Below, in pieces: positions 23,455 through 31,214 of a stretch of DNA of 33,860 nucleotides; position 1 is the stretch's first letter; each line of letters starts with the position of its first letter. The position numbers and the translations under genes are program-made. Below the pieces are notes generated by a model. That model had not been told where the DNA came from and did no database searches. It saw only the letters and a list, made by a program, of their open reading frames with translations. Source of the DNA: an uncultured Lachnospiraceae bacterium (GTDB taxonomy: Bacteria > Bacillota > Clostridia > Lachnospirales > Lachnospiraceae); contig CAJTVD010000044.1 in the NCBI GenBank assembly GCA_910579495.1, positions 1 through 33,860 on the forward strand, written 5' to 3'.

Positions 23455-24219
23455 TCAGGCTTTATCCGCCCAGAATGCCACCGCCTGCTTTAGCAGCCCC
23501 GCACAGCCTGGCGTTTCCTTATCATAGTACTGCCGGAAACGGGCATCCTCTGTATAGGAAGCGGCAAGGCTTATATGTGCCTGGGCGGAATACTGTTTCC
23601 AGGTCTGGCAAAGCCACTGCTTATGAAGCAGGACAATCTCCCTGGCCTCCCCGCTCTCCGGCCCTGCCCCGGCCTGGACGCACTCCTTTAAACGGGCGTT
23701 AATCTCTTCCCCCAGCTTTTGGAAGCTTTCATATTCCTCTTCCGTCATCCCCAGCATTTTCCGGTTGGAAGCGTCCATCTGCCCGTCCCCAAACCGTCCT
23801 CTCACCTCCGCCCCATACTTTTCCTCATTTTCCCTTACAATCCTTTCCTTAAAGGCTTCAAATTTTTCAGTATCGCTCATTTCACATTCTCCCTTCATTG
23901 ACCTGATGGTCTGTTTCACCGTATGGATGAGCAGCTCCATGCGCTCCTTTCTGCTTTCCAGCTCCAGAAGATGCTCTTCCAGGGCTTTTACCACATCAAA
24001 GCTGTCCTGGTACAGAATCTTCTGAATGCTCTTTAAGCCAAAATCCCGCTCCCGGTAAAAAAGGATCTGCTGCAAAAGCACAAGCTCCCTCTCCCCATAA
24101 TAGCGGTATCCCGCATCATTAACATACAGCGGCTTCAAAAGATTGATTTCATCATAATAGCGCAGGGTGCGTGGGCTCACCCCTGCCATCCGGGCCAATT
24201 CCCTGATGCTGTATTCCAT
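23455..24219 (-). CDS. MerR family regulator with TipAS-type domain
   Basis: A 254-residue regulator. Residues 1-70 form the MerR winged helix (MEYSIRELARMAGVSPRTLR, YYDEINLLKP, DAGYRYYGERELVLLQQI). A dimerisation helix follows, then a C-terminal domain with CQTWKQYSAQAHISLAASY and RFRQYYDKETPGCAGLL, typical of TipAS-like ligand-binding domains. These bind thiopeptide or other antimicrobials and activate resistance genes. Start at 24219 behind GGTGGAGG; a 19-codon extension upstream would overlap the promoter at 24248-24276. No transporter is adjacent, so its target is unknown. Confidence 0.9.
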   Translation of the reverse strand: MEYSIRELARMAGVSPRTLRYYDEINLLKPLYVNDAGYRYYGERELVLLQQILFYRERDFGLKSIQKILYQDSFDVVKALEEHLLELESRKERMELLIHTVKQTIRSMKGECEMSDTEKFEAFKERIVRENEEKYGAEVRGRFGDGQMDASNRKMLGMTEEEYESFQKLGEEINARLKECVQAGAGPESGEAREIVLLHKQWLCQTWKQYSAQAHISLAASYTEDARFRQYYDKETPGCAGLLKQAVAFWADKA

Positions 24220-24247
24220 AGCCTCCACCCCTTTCCGGTAAAACCAG

Positions 24248-24276
24248 TTTATATCTTTACGCAGCGTCAAAGTCAA
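24248..24276 (-). promoter_or_regulatory. MerR gene promoter with dyad in the spacer
   Basis: Minus strand: -35 TTGACT (24271-24276), 17-base spacer, -10 TATAAA (24248-24253). The spacer holds ACGC T GCGT, the core of an imperfect dyad as expected for a MerR autoregulatory site. Confidence 0.6.
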
Positions 24277-24279
24277 GAA

Positions 24280-24308
24280 GAATCCGGGATAAATTTCATC
24301 CCGGATTC
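24280..24308 (-). terminator. Terminator of the cytidylate-kinase-like gene
   Basis: GAATCCGGGAT (24280-24290) pairs perfectly with ATCCCGGATTC (24298-24308). The T-tract is weak (TTCTTGAC). Confidence 0.65.
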
Positions 24309-24338
24309 TCCCAAAGCCTTATGAAGGGTTTCCCGCTG

Positions 24339-24938
24339 CTATCCTCTGGCTGCTTCTGCCAGCATCCGCACGCACAAGCCAATGCCCAGCTTCCCGGCAT
24401 TCAGGTACATCTCATAATACCTGGGATCCCCCCATGCCCAGTTGGTAACGGAAGTATAAAAGCTGCCCCGCCTCTTATCATTCTTTTTCAGTACGGCTTC
24501 CGCCTCCTGCTCCTTAATGCCCTCCTTTTCGATTGCCCTCTGGATCCTCTTTTCCTTGTCCGAATGGATAAACACCCGCAGGCTGTTTTCCCTTTTCCTT
24601 AAAATGTATCCGGACGCCCGCCCCACGATCACGCACTTTCCCTCTTCCGCCACAGCTTCAATAATACGCTTCTCTTCCAGGAACAGCTTATCCGCCAAGG
24701 GCAGCTCCTTACTGTGGGAAAGTCCCCCCAAAGGCGTCTTGGATAAGTTCAGCAAAATCCCGCCCGAGCTGCTCTCATCCAGCCCTTCTATTTTCACAAA
24801 AGGGATATCCAGGTTTTTGGCTGCTTCCATGAGAATATTCCTGTCATAAAGTTTATACCCAAGGGCTTCCGCCAGCCGTTTCCCAATTTCATTCCCACCA
24901 CTGGCATATTGACGTTCAATTGTTATAATATTATACAT
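24339..24938 (-). CDS. Cytidylate kinase-like family protein
   Basis: A 199-residue P-loop protein. It opens MYNIITIERQYASGGNEIGK, the form typical of the cytidylate-kinase-like family, in which the P-loop is degenerate. Other marks are LYDRNILMEAA, CVIVGRASGYIL and VFIHSDKEKRIQRAI. The true substrate of this family is not established. AGGAGGGC precedes the ATG at 24938. Its predicted end and the start of the MFS gene do not overlap once this start is used. Confidence 0.85.
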   Translation of the reverse strand: MYNIITIERQYASGGNEIGKRLAEALGYKLYDRNILMEAAKNLDIPFVKIEGLDESSSGGILLNLSKTPLGGLSHSKELPLADKLFLEEKRIIEAVAEEGKCVIVGRASGYILRKRENSLRVFIHSDKEKRIQRAIEKEGIKEQEAEAVLKKNDKRRGSFYTSVTNWAWGDPRYYEMYLNAGKLGIGLCVRMLAEAARG

Positions 24939-25003
24939 AAGCGCGCCCTCCTTTTCTGCTATTTTGTCCCTTAACTCTATTATAAATACTCTTTTTCTAT
25001 ATC

Positions 25004-26233
25004 TCAATCTATTTTTTCAGAAAATTTTCTCCATTTTCCCATGCTGCCAAAGAGTGCCACGGCGCCTGCTGCCGAAAATACAAGCCATATGCCAATCACT
25101 CCATTCCAGCCGCTTTTTTCCGCAACCCTCCCAAAGCAATAGGCAGACAATGAGCTGCCCACATATGTAAAGGCATTCAGCAGGCCTGATATGGTGGCCG
25201 CCATGCCTAACCTAGCAAAATATTTGGGCAGATGGCTGATGAGCATCAAATTAATCCCATACATGCATCCTGTGGCCAGCATCATCAGGGCTATACATGC
25301 CGCTGCATAACTGCCATGTGCCAGAAGCAGGCAAATACACGCCAGCAGGCTCCCCCCAAAAAGCCAGGCAGCGGTAAAAAGTTCATTATGGAGCCTATAG
25401 TAGAGCAAAGAAGCCAAAAGGGTACTGAAAATGCTGAAAACCGGGATAACCGCAGTCATCAGGACAGAGGATTGGGTATCTGTCCCAAAGTTATCCATCA
25501 AATAGGCCGGCATCCAGGTGGTTATCCCATCCCGCAAGGTCCCCATCAGCACAATCGCCAGCAAGATGGGAAGGATTGGCACTTCCTGCAGCAGCTCCCT
25601 CAGCGGGGGCACTTTTCTCCCGCCAGCCCTGCCGCCGCCCTGGCTCTGGCCGGCCGTGCATATCCCCAGGGCCTTTGTATGGTAGCCCCAATAAAAGGCT
25701 ACCCCTGCCCCCAGCAGGGCAGGTACCAGGAATGCCGCCTGCCATCCCCAGTTCCCGAAGCACACCGGGACAAAGATATAAACCGCTACCGTCCCCAGGG
25801 AGGAGGAAAGGGAAACCAGCACGCTGCATTTCCGGTACCAGGCCTCATCCAGGCTTTCCGCCATGATACGCACCAGGGGCGGCCAGAGCATGGACTGGAA
25901 AAAGCCGTTTATGCACCAGATCACCGTGATCGCCTCTATCCTTGGAAACAAAGCCACCAGCAGATTGCAGCCCGCCGTCCCAAGCAGCCCCCCGAAAATG
26001 ACCTTTCTGGGAGAGACCTTGTCGCCAAGATAGCCGCAGGCCAATTGCCCCACCCCATAGGCAAGGAAGCTTCCTGTAACCGGCAGCCCTGCCTGGCCCT
26101 TGCTAATAGCAAGGGCACGCTGGATTTCCACCAGGCTGGCAGCATAATTCAGCCGTGCAAGATAGCTTACGGAATAAGCAAGGCAGCACAAAAAGCTGAT
26201 AAACCCCATTTCTCCGTGAGAACGCTTTTTCAT
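25004..26233 (-). CDS. MFS transporter, OPA (organophosphate antiporter)-like
   Basis: A 409-residue protein with about twelve membrane segments. SYLARLNYAASLVEIQRAL and GYLGDKVSPRKVIFGGLLGT resemble the glycerol-3-phosphate/hexose-phosphate transporters. A central loop near residue 200 is Gly/Arg-rich. The gene overlaps the upstream phosphodiesterase by four bases (ATGA), so the two are coupled. Together with the DeoR gene they form a likely operon for import of a phosphorylated compound. The exact substrate cannot be read from sequence. Confidence 0.88.
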   Translation of the reverse strand: MKKRSHGEMGFISFLCCLAYSVSYLARLNYAASLVEIQRALAISKGQAGLPVTGSFLAYGVGQLACGYLGDKVSPRKVIFGGLLGTAGCNLLVALFPRIEAITVIWCINGFFQSMLWPPLVRIMAESLDEAWYRKCSVLVSLSSSLGTVAVYIFVPVCFGNWGWQAAFLVPALLGAGVAFYWGYHTKALGICTAGQSQGGGRAGGRKVPPLRELLQEVPILPILLAIVLMGTLRDGITTWMPAYLMDNFGTDTQSSVLMTAVIPVFSIFSTLLASLLYYRLHNELFTAAWLFGGSLLACICLLLAHGSYAAACIALMMLATGCMYGINLMLISHLPKYFARLGMAATISGLLNAFTYVGSSLSAYCFGRVAEKSGWNGVIGIWLVFSAAGAVALFGSMGKWRKFSEKID

Positions 26234-27012
26234 ATCAGGCTCTTCCCCTCCCAGCCCCTTGGGGCATTCACCCCTTCCAGGGCCGCGATGGTGGGGGCAA
26301 TGTCACAGATAGATACTCCCTGCAGCAAAGCGCCTGGGGTAAATCCCTCACCTATACATACCAAGGGAACCGTCATATCTTCCTTTTCCTGGGTACCATG
26401 CCCCCGCCCATGCCCTCCATGGTCGGCAGTGACAATGATGGTATATTCCTCCCCAAAGCGTTCCACCAGCCTGCGGACCCGGCCCAGCGACTGGGAGCAG
26501 GCATGAAGATATTCCTCCCCCATCCACCCAAAATCATGGCCGGCATAGTCTGTCAGCTGGAGATATACAAAGGCAAAATCCGGTTTCCTGGAAGCAATAT
26601 AAGAAAGTGCGTTTTCTGTGCTCATTTCATCTGTCTCATCAAACCCATACACATCCCCGGAAGCATAAAAGCTGTAGGAAAGGGCGCCTGGGCGGGCCAA
26701 ATCCCGCAGTTCCCCCCAATTATAGAAAAAGGCGCTGGTTTTTTCGTTGGCGCTAAGCCGCTCGCAAATCCCTTCCACTGAATGGCTGGGGATAGCATAG
26801 GTATTGCTAAGTGTCCCATGCCGTTCCGGGGGAATACTGTGAAAAAGGGACATATGGCAGGGAAGGGTCAAAGAAGGGTACACCGTTTCTGCCTCCAGTG
26901 TATAGCTGCCAAGGGACAGCAGGCGCTGGCCATAGGGATTGCCGCAATAGGCCAGGGCATCAGGCCTAAGGCCGTCACATAAAATAAGAAGTACTTTCTG
27001 GTTCATTTTCAT
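26230..27012 (-). CDS. Type I phosphodiesterase / alkaline phosphatase superfamily protein
   Basis: A 260-residue metal-dependent hydrolase. Expected metal and nucleophile residues are visible: Asp13 (LCDGLRPD), Thr49 (YPSLTLPCH), Asp155 and His159 (TDYAGHDFG), Asp197 and His198 (TADHGGH), His205 (GHGTQ). The family cleaves phosphodiesters or nucleotide pyrophosphates. No signal peptide is evident, so it is probably cytoplasmic and acts on an imported substrate. AAAGGAATGATAA precedes the ATG. It lies between the DeoR and MFS genes. A GTACAG/CTGTAC hairpin (27028-27044) precedes it. Confidence 0.88.
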   Translation of the reverse strand: MKMNQKVLLILCDGLRPDALAYCGNPYGQRLLSLGSYTLEAETVYPSLTLPCHMSLFHSIPPERHGTLSNTYAIPSHSVEGICERLSANEKTSAFFYNWGELRDLARPGALSYSFYASGDVYGFDETDEMSTENALSYIASRKPDFAFVYLQLTDYAGHDFGWMGEEYLHACSQSLGRVRRLVERFGEEYTIIVTADHGGHGRGHGTQEKEDMTVPLVCIGEGFTPGALLQGVSICDIAPTIAALEGVNAPRGWEGKSLI

Positions 27013-27027
27013 TTATCATTCCTTTCC

Positions 27028-27044
27028 GTACAGCCTGGCTGTAC
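27028..27044 (-). promoter_or_regulatory. Hairpin or dyad before the phosphodiesterase gene
   Basis: GTACAG (27028-27033) and CTGTAC (27039-27044) flank CCTGG in the 73-base gap after the DeoR gene. It may be an operator, RNA processing site or translation control. Confidence 0.35.
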
Positions 27045-27085
27045 TGTCCATTCACATCTGGATAGCTGGCAGGGCCTGGCATCCA

Positions 27086-27847
27086 TTATTTTTCCAGGGA
27101 GACAGCCTCTTTCCGGTAGAGTTCAAAAATTTCTTCCGGCAGCTCTGGGTCAGTAAGGTACACATATCTTCTGTCTAGGCCACAGATTTGAAGGGGCGCG
27201 TAGGCTTCGAATTTACTGCTGTCCGCCAGCACATAAACCTGGTCGGCAATCCGGGCTATGGCGCGCTGAATTTCTATCAATTCGCGGACATGGTCGCTTA
27301 TCCCAAAATCAAGGGAAATCCCGGAAGGGGTGAGGAAGCTTTTTTTTACATGGAGCTGCCCGATCATATCCAGCGCCAGATGGCCATAGAAGCATTTCTC
27401 TTCCCCAAGATATTCCCCTCCTGCCAGAATCACCCGATGGGCTCCCCCGCCAGATATAATTTGGAATACCTCCAGGGAATTGGTGACCACTGTGAGCTTC
27501 CGGAAACGCTGGATGAGCGCCTTGGCCAAAGCAATGGCAGTGGAACCGCAGTCCAGCGCAAGATAATCCCCTTCATTAATGTAAGCACAGGCTGTCAGGG
27601 CAAGCTGGCGTTTCTGCGCCTGGCGGGAACTGTTTCTCTGGTCAAAATTGCTGTAATTGTGCAATTCCCTCACGGAAACAGCGCCTCCATGGACACGTTT
27701 TAACAGCCCCTGCTTTTCCATGCTTTCCAAATCCCTCCGGACAGTTTCCAGGGATACCTGGAAAATTTCTGTCAGCTCGGAAGTTGTCACCGACCGGTTC
27801 CGCCGGATGATTTCCTCAATTTTGGTTTTCCTTTCATCTGCAAACAT
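27086..27847 (-). CDS. DeoR family transcriptional regulator
   Basis: A 253-residue regulator. Residues 1-57 are the winged helix (RKTKIEEIIRRNRSVTTSEL, SLETVRRDLESMEKQGLLKRVHGGAV). Residues about 75-235 are the DeoR sugar-phosphate sensor with DCGSTAIALA and VVTNSLEV. DeoR proteins usually repress a neighbouring sugar or sugar-phosphate operon and release on binding a phosphorylated ligand. It heads the operon with the phosphodiesterase and OPA-like transporter. A consensus promoter (27884-27912) and two 20-base direct repeats over the start region suggest autoregulation. GTGGAG lies about ten bases before the ATG. Confidence 0.92.
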   Translation of the reverse strand: MFADERKTKIEEIIRRNRSVTTSELTEIFQVSLETVRRDLESMEKQGLLKRVHGGAVSVRELHNYSNFDQRNSSRQAQKRQLALTACAYINEGDYLALDCGSTAIALAKALIQRFRKLTVVTNSLEVFQIISGGGAHRVILAGGEYLGEEKCFYGHLALDMIGQLHVKKSFLTPSGISLDFGISDHVRELIEIQRAIARIADQVYVLADSSKFEAYAPLQICGLDRRYVYLTDPELPEEIFELYRKEAVSLEK

Positions 27848-27886
27848 TCACAACTATCTCCACATATTCACAACTACTTCCACATA
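27847..27886 (-). repeat. Two tandem 20-base repeats at the deoR-type operon start
   Basis: 27847-27866 (TTCACAACTATCTCCACATA) and 27867-27886 (TTCACAACTACTTCCACATA) match at 18 of 20 positions and abut exactly. They cover the transcript start, leader and RBS of the DeoR gene, so they are good candidates for a repressor site. Confidence 0.7.
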
Positions 27887-27912
27887 ATACAACAGAAAGC
27901 CCTCCCTGTCAA
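27884..27912 (-). promoter_or_regulatory. Promoter of the DeoR operon
   Basis: Minus strand: -35 TTGACA (27907-27912), 17-base spacer, -10 TATTAT (27884-27889). Three bases of the -10 (27884-27886) fall in the outer 20-base repeat. Confidence 0.75.
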
Positions 27913-27921
27913 TACAGGGAA

Positions 27922-28000
27922 ACAAACGCCCGCCACGTCCACGGGCCGGCTTATTGTAACAAACGCCGTCACGCTCCGCGGGCCGGCTTATTGTAACAAA
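27922..28000 (-). repeat. Tandem repeat module, copy B (TTTGTTACAATA units)
   Basis: Two 37-base units, 27922-27958 and 27959-27995, with plus-strand pattern ACAAACGCC, a GTCACG or GCCACG stretch, then GGGCCGGCTTATTGTA, followed by a partial third. They lie behind the metY terminator and ahead of the DeoR promoter. They match the module at 10444-10515 in order, orientation and context. Confidence 0.75.
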
Positions 28001-28031
28001 AGCAGCACAAGCTCCTGCCTGCCCTGCTTTT
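27998..28031 (-). terminator. Terminator of the O-acetylhomoserine sulfhydrylase gene
   Basis: AAAAGCAG (27998-28005) pairs perfectly with CTGCTTTT (28024-28031). On the minus strand it ends CTGCTTTTG and runs straight into the repeat module. Confidence 0.65.
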
Positions 28032-28096
28032 CACCTTATTATTGTATTATTATGCCCACAGCCCTGCTGCCCTTATGGCCATGGCTCCTTCTATCA

Positions 28097-29380
28097 CTAT
28101 ACTGCTGCCAGTGCCTGTCCCAGGTCTGCGACCAGATCCTCCTTATCCTCCAGCCCACAGGAAATGCGCACCAGCCCGGAAGGGACGCCCGCTGCAAGGA
28201 GCTGTTCTTCTGTCATCTGGCGGTGGGTGGTGGTAGCCGGGTTTAAGCAGCAGGTCCTTGCATCCGCCACATGGGTTTCAATGGCCGCCAGCTTTAATTG
28301 CTTCATAAAGGCTTCTGCAGCCCTGCGTCCCCCTTTTAGTTCAAAAGAAACCACGCCGCAGCCCCCCTTTGGCATATACTTCTGTGCCAGCCCATAATAC
28401 TGGTTGGAAGGAAGCCCCGGGTAATTCACATAGGCCACCTCCGGGCGTCCCTCCAGAAACTCTGCCACTGCCTGCCCATTCTCTACATGCCGGGGCATCC
28501 TCACGTGGAGGGATTCCAGCCCCAGGTTTAATAGATAGGCATTCTGGGGGGACTGCACGCAGCCCAAGTCGCGCATAAGCTGTGCGGTACATTTTGTAAT
28601 AAAAGCGCCTTCTTTCCCAAACTTTTCCCCATAGGTAATCCCATGATAGGATTCATCAGGCACACAAAGCCCCGGGAACTTATCCTTATGGGCCATCCAG
28701 TCAAACCGGCCCGCATCCACAATGGCTCCCCCCACTGCGGCGCCATGCCCGTCCATATATTTGGTCGTGGAATGCACCACAATATCCGCCCCCCATTCTA
28801 TAGGGCGGCAGTTGACGGGCGTTGGGAAAGTATTGTCCACAATAAGGGGGACGCCATGGCTGTGGGCAGCCTTTGCAAACTTCTCAATATCGAGCACTGT
28901 CAGCGCCGGGTTGGCTATGCTCTCCCCAAATACCGCCTTTGTATTCTCCTGAAATGCACCATTCAATTCCTCCTCCGTACAGTCCGGGGAGACAAAGGTT
29001 ACCTCCACCCCCATCTTCGCCATGGTAACGGAAATAAGGTTAAAGGTTCCTCCATAAATGGAGGACGAGGATACAATATGGCTCCCGCATTCACAGATAT
29101 TAAACAGGGCAAGGAAATTGGCAGCCTGGCCGGAAGAAGTAAGCATTGCCGCCGTACCGCCTTCTAAAGAGGCAATCTTCGCCGCCACATAATCATTGGT
29201 GGGATTCTGCAGCCGGGAATAAAAATATCCGGATGCTTCTAAATCAAATAACTTTCCCATATCCTCACTGGTGTCATATTTAAAGGTGGTAGACTGAATA
29301 ATTGGGATCTGGCGCGGCTCCCCGTTTCCAGGCCTGTAGCCTGCCTGAACGCATTTGGTGTTGATTTTATAATTGTCCAT
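28097..29380 (-). CDS. metY: O-acetylhomoserine sulfhydrylase (Cys/Met metabolism PLP enzyme)
   Basis: A 427-residue PLP enzyme. Marks include IPIIQSTTFKYDTSED, YSRLQNPTND, SSGQAANFLA, and the PLP lysine at 207 in STTKYMDGHG. The long insertion after it (MAHKDKFPGLCVPDESYHG) separates OAH sulfhydrylases from cystathionine enzymes. It makes homocysteine from O-acetylhomoserine and sulfide. The promoter has TTTACA (29469-29474), 18 bases and TATATT (29445-29450). The leader is too short for a SAM riboswitch. Confidence 0.93.
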   Translation of the reverse strand: MDNYKINTKCVQAGYRPGNGEPRQIPIIQSTTFKYDTSEDMGKLFDLEASGYFYSRLQNPTNDYVAAKIASLEGGTAAMLTSSGQAANFLALFNICECGSHIVSSSSIYGGTFNLISVTMAKMGVEVTFVSPDCTEEELNGAFQENTKAVFGESIANPALTVLDIEKFAKAAHSHGVPLIVDNTFPTPVNCRPIEWGADIVVHSTTKYMDGHGAAVGGAIVDAGRFDWMAHKDKFPGLCVPDESYHGITYGEKFGKEGAFITKCTAQLMRDLGCVQSPQNAYLLNLGLESLHVRMPRHVENGQAVAEFLEGRPEVAYVNYPGLPSNQYYGLAQKYMPKGGCGVVSFELKGGRRAAEAFMKQLKLAAIETHVADARTCCLNPATTTHRQMTEEQLLAAGVPSGLVRISCGLEDKEDLVADLGQALAAV

Positions 29381-29444
29381 TTTTTGTCCTTTCTGGCTGT
29401 GTCACTGTTAAAACCGGTTCTCTCTATAAGTCTCTTTGTATTAT

Positions 29445-29474
29445 AATATAAAATCTTGCCTTTTTCCATGTAAA
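29445..29474 (-). promoter_or_regulatory. Promoter of metY
   Basis: Minus strand: -35 TTTACA (29469-29474), 18-base spacer, -10 TATATT (29445-29450), leaving a leader of about 55 bases. Confidence 0.55.
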
Positions 29475-29518
29475 CATAACAGAATGGGATACTGCAAACA
29501 TCCAAAACCGGCAGGCGT

Positions 29519-31213
29519 TTATCCCCCCATCACCTCACAGTCCTTTTTGTAAAAAGCCACGGCATATCTTTTGATATTCCGGTAGCCATCCTCTTGCAGT
29601 TCCCTCCCATACCCCATCTCTTCTATTTGGGAAAGCCCCCTTTGGCATGCTTTTTCCAGGTCGTCCATAGAAAGGGCAGCTTTCAGTTCAATAAGTATTG
29701 CCAGCCCCCTTCGGCTTGGGGTCTTCATCACAATATCGTACCTGCCATTACCGGACTCCCTGTTAGATCTTACGATATACCTGTCCGCCTGGCTAAGCAT
29801 TCCCAGCATAAAACCATGGTAAAAATTTTCGGCATAGTCATAAAAGCTGATGGTCCCTGCCAGATGGCTGGCAATGATCTCCCCCGCAGCCTGGCAGTCC
29901 CCCTCTTCCAGCGAACGGTATAGCAAAGACAAATCTTCTTTCTTTATCCTTTCCCTGAACCAGTTGATAATGGTATTTTCATAAATATATCTCACTTCCT
30001 CGTTGGGGATCGCAAGCTTCAGCCTGATGGTCCTTCCCTCAATGCGTTCCTCCACTTTCTTAAGATACCCGGTAAAAAAGAGAAAATTCCAGAGATTATC
30101 CTGGTTCCCGTCCATATCGCCATAGGTTACTTCCTCATGGACAGCCTTCTCCACCGCCCCTCCCCCTATCAGTTTTTCTATTTCTTCTTTAACAGAGATA
30201 TCCGCCTTTTCCACAAGCGTCTTTACAATATTGTTAGAACTTGTGTTTGCCCAATAAGGCCTTGGTAGATAATTTTCGTTTTCCGCAATATCCTGGATAT
30301 ATTTTATTACACTCCAGGGGTTATACACTTCTGCACTGCCAAACCGATAGCCATCGTACCACCTTTTCATCACTTCCCTTTTGCCCTCTCTGCCGTAAAA
30401 CCGGAGAGCCTCATCCACTTCTTTTTGGGTAAAGCCAAAATATTCGGCGTATAAATCGCTGAGTACCGATATCATATTTAGATTATTCAGCCCTGTAAAA
30501 ATGCTTTCCCTGGTAATACGTAAGCACCCGGTAACCACCGCAAATTCCAACGACAGATTGGTCTTTAGGGCAGAATCAAATAGGGAGCGTATAAAGCTTG
30601 TCATCTCCCCATAAAACCCTGCAAAATATGCATTTTCCAGAGGTACATCGTATTCATCAATTAAAATGACCGCCCTCCTGCCATAAGCTTTTTCCAGGCA
30701 CTGGCTTAAGAACTGCAGCGAACTATTAAAATCTTCCCTGCCGGCTCCCAGGTTTGCAATCTCCTGGAATTTTTTTCTTTCCCCCTCTTCCGGGAGCAGT
30801 TCCAAAATCCGGCTATGGCGCCTGTACTCACAGGCTATGGCTTCCTTTATAGCCCCGTATGCCATGGGAAAATCCGGCTGCTTCGCTGACTTTAAAGTCA
30901 GGAAGACCACCGGGTATTGCCCCATCTCTTTTTGATATTTTTCACCGGCCCTCCTGATGGAAAGCCCGTGGAAGAGGGAAGAATTATCAACAATATTCCC
31001 CTCCCTATCATATTCCTTTTCAAAATAATATCTGAGCATACTTAAAGAAAGCGTCTTCCCAAACCGCCTAGGGCGCATGAACAGGTTTACATCGCCCTTT
31101 TTATCCAGTAATTCTTTCACAAGCAATGTCTTATCCACATAAAAATAATCATGCACAATGATTTTTTTAAAATCATCTACCCCAATGGGCAGCGGCTTAT
31201 ATTGCTGCTGCAT
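29519..31213 (-). CDS. AAA ATPase with PD-(D/E)XK nuclease-like C-terminus
   Basis: A 564-residue protein of the predicted AAA-ATPase/DUF1703 group, common and often multi-copy in gut anaerobes. The opening IGVDDFKKII and YFYVDKTLLVKELL is characteristic. Walker A-like RPRRFGKT is at 47-54, Walker B VILIDEYDVPLENA near 210, and the C-terminal nuclease core is GRYDIVMKTPSRRG ... IELKAA. Function is unproven. The start at 31213 follows GGGAGGTTATGAT, and the peptidase stop (31215-31217) lies one base away, so it is coupled to the frameshifted S66 peptidase. A 28-codon upstream extension was rejected for lack of an RBS. Confidence 0.9.
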   Translation of the reverse strand: MQQQYKPLPIGVDDFKKIIVHDYFYVDKTLLVKELLDKKGDVNLFMRPRRFGKTLSLSMLRYYFEKEYDREGNIVDNSSLFHGLSIRRAGEKYQKEMGQYPVVFLTLKSAKQPDFPMAYGAIKEAIACEYRRHSRILELLPEEGERKKFQEIANLGAGREDFNSSLQFLSQCLEKAYGRRAVILIDEYDVPLENAYFAGFYGEMTSFIRSLFDSALKTNLSLEFAVVTGCLRITRESIFTGLNNLNMISVLSDLYAEYFGFTQKEVDEALRFYGREGKREVMKRWYDGYRFGSAEVYNPWSVIKYIQDIAENENYLPRPYWANTSSNNIVKTLVEKADISVKEEIEKLIGGGAVEKAVHEEVTYGDMDGNQDNLWNFLFFTGYLKKVEERIEGRTIRLKLAIPNEEVRYIYENTIINWFRERIKKEDLSLLYRSLEEGDCQAAGEIIASHLAGTISFYDYAENFYHGFMLGMLSQADRYIVRSNRESGNGRYDIVMKTPSRRGLAILIELKAALSMDDLEKACQRGLSQIEEMGYGRELQEDGYRNIKRYAVAFYKKDCEVMGG

Positions 31214-31214
31214 A

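Noticed and set aside
25232..26506. 424-codon plus-strand frame
   Set aside because: Antisense shadow of the MFS and phosphodiesterase genes; His/Gln/Pro-rich and without an RBS.
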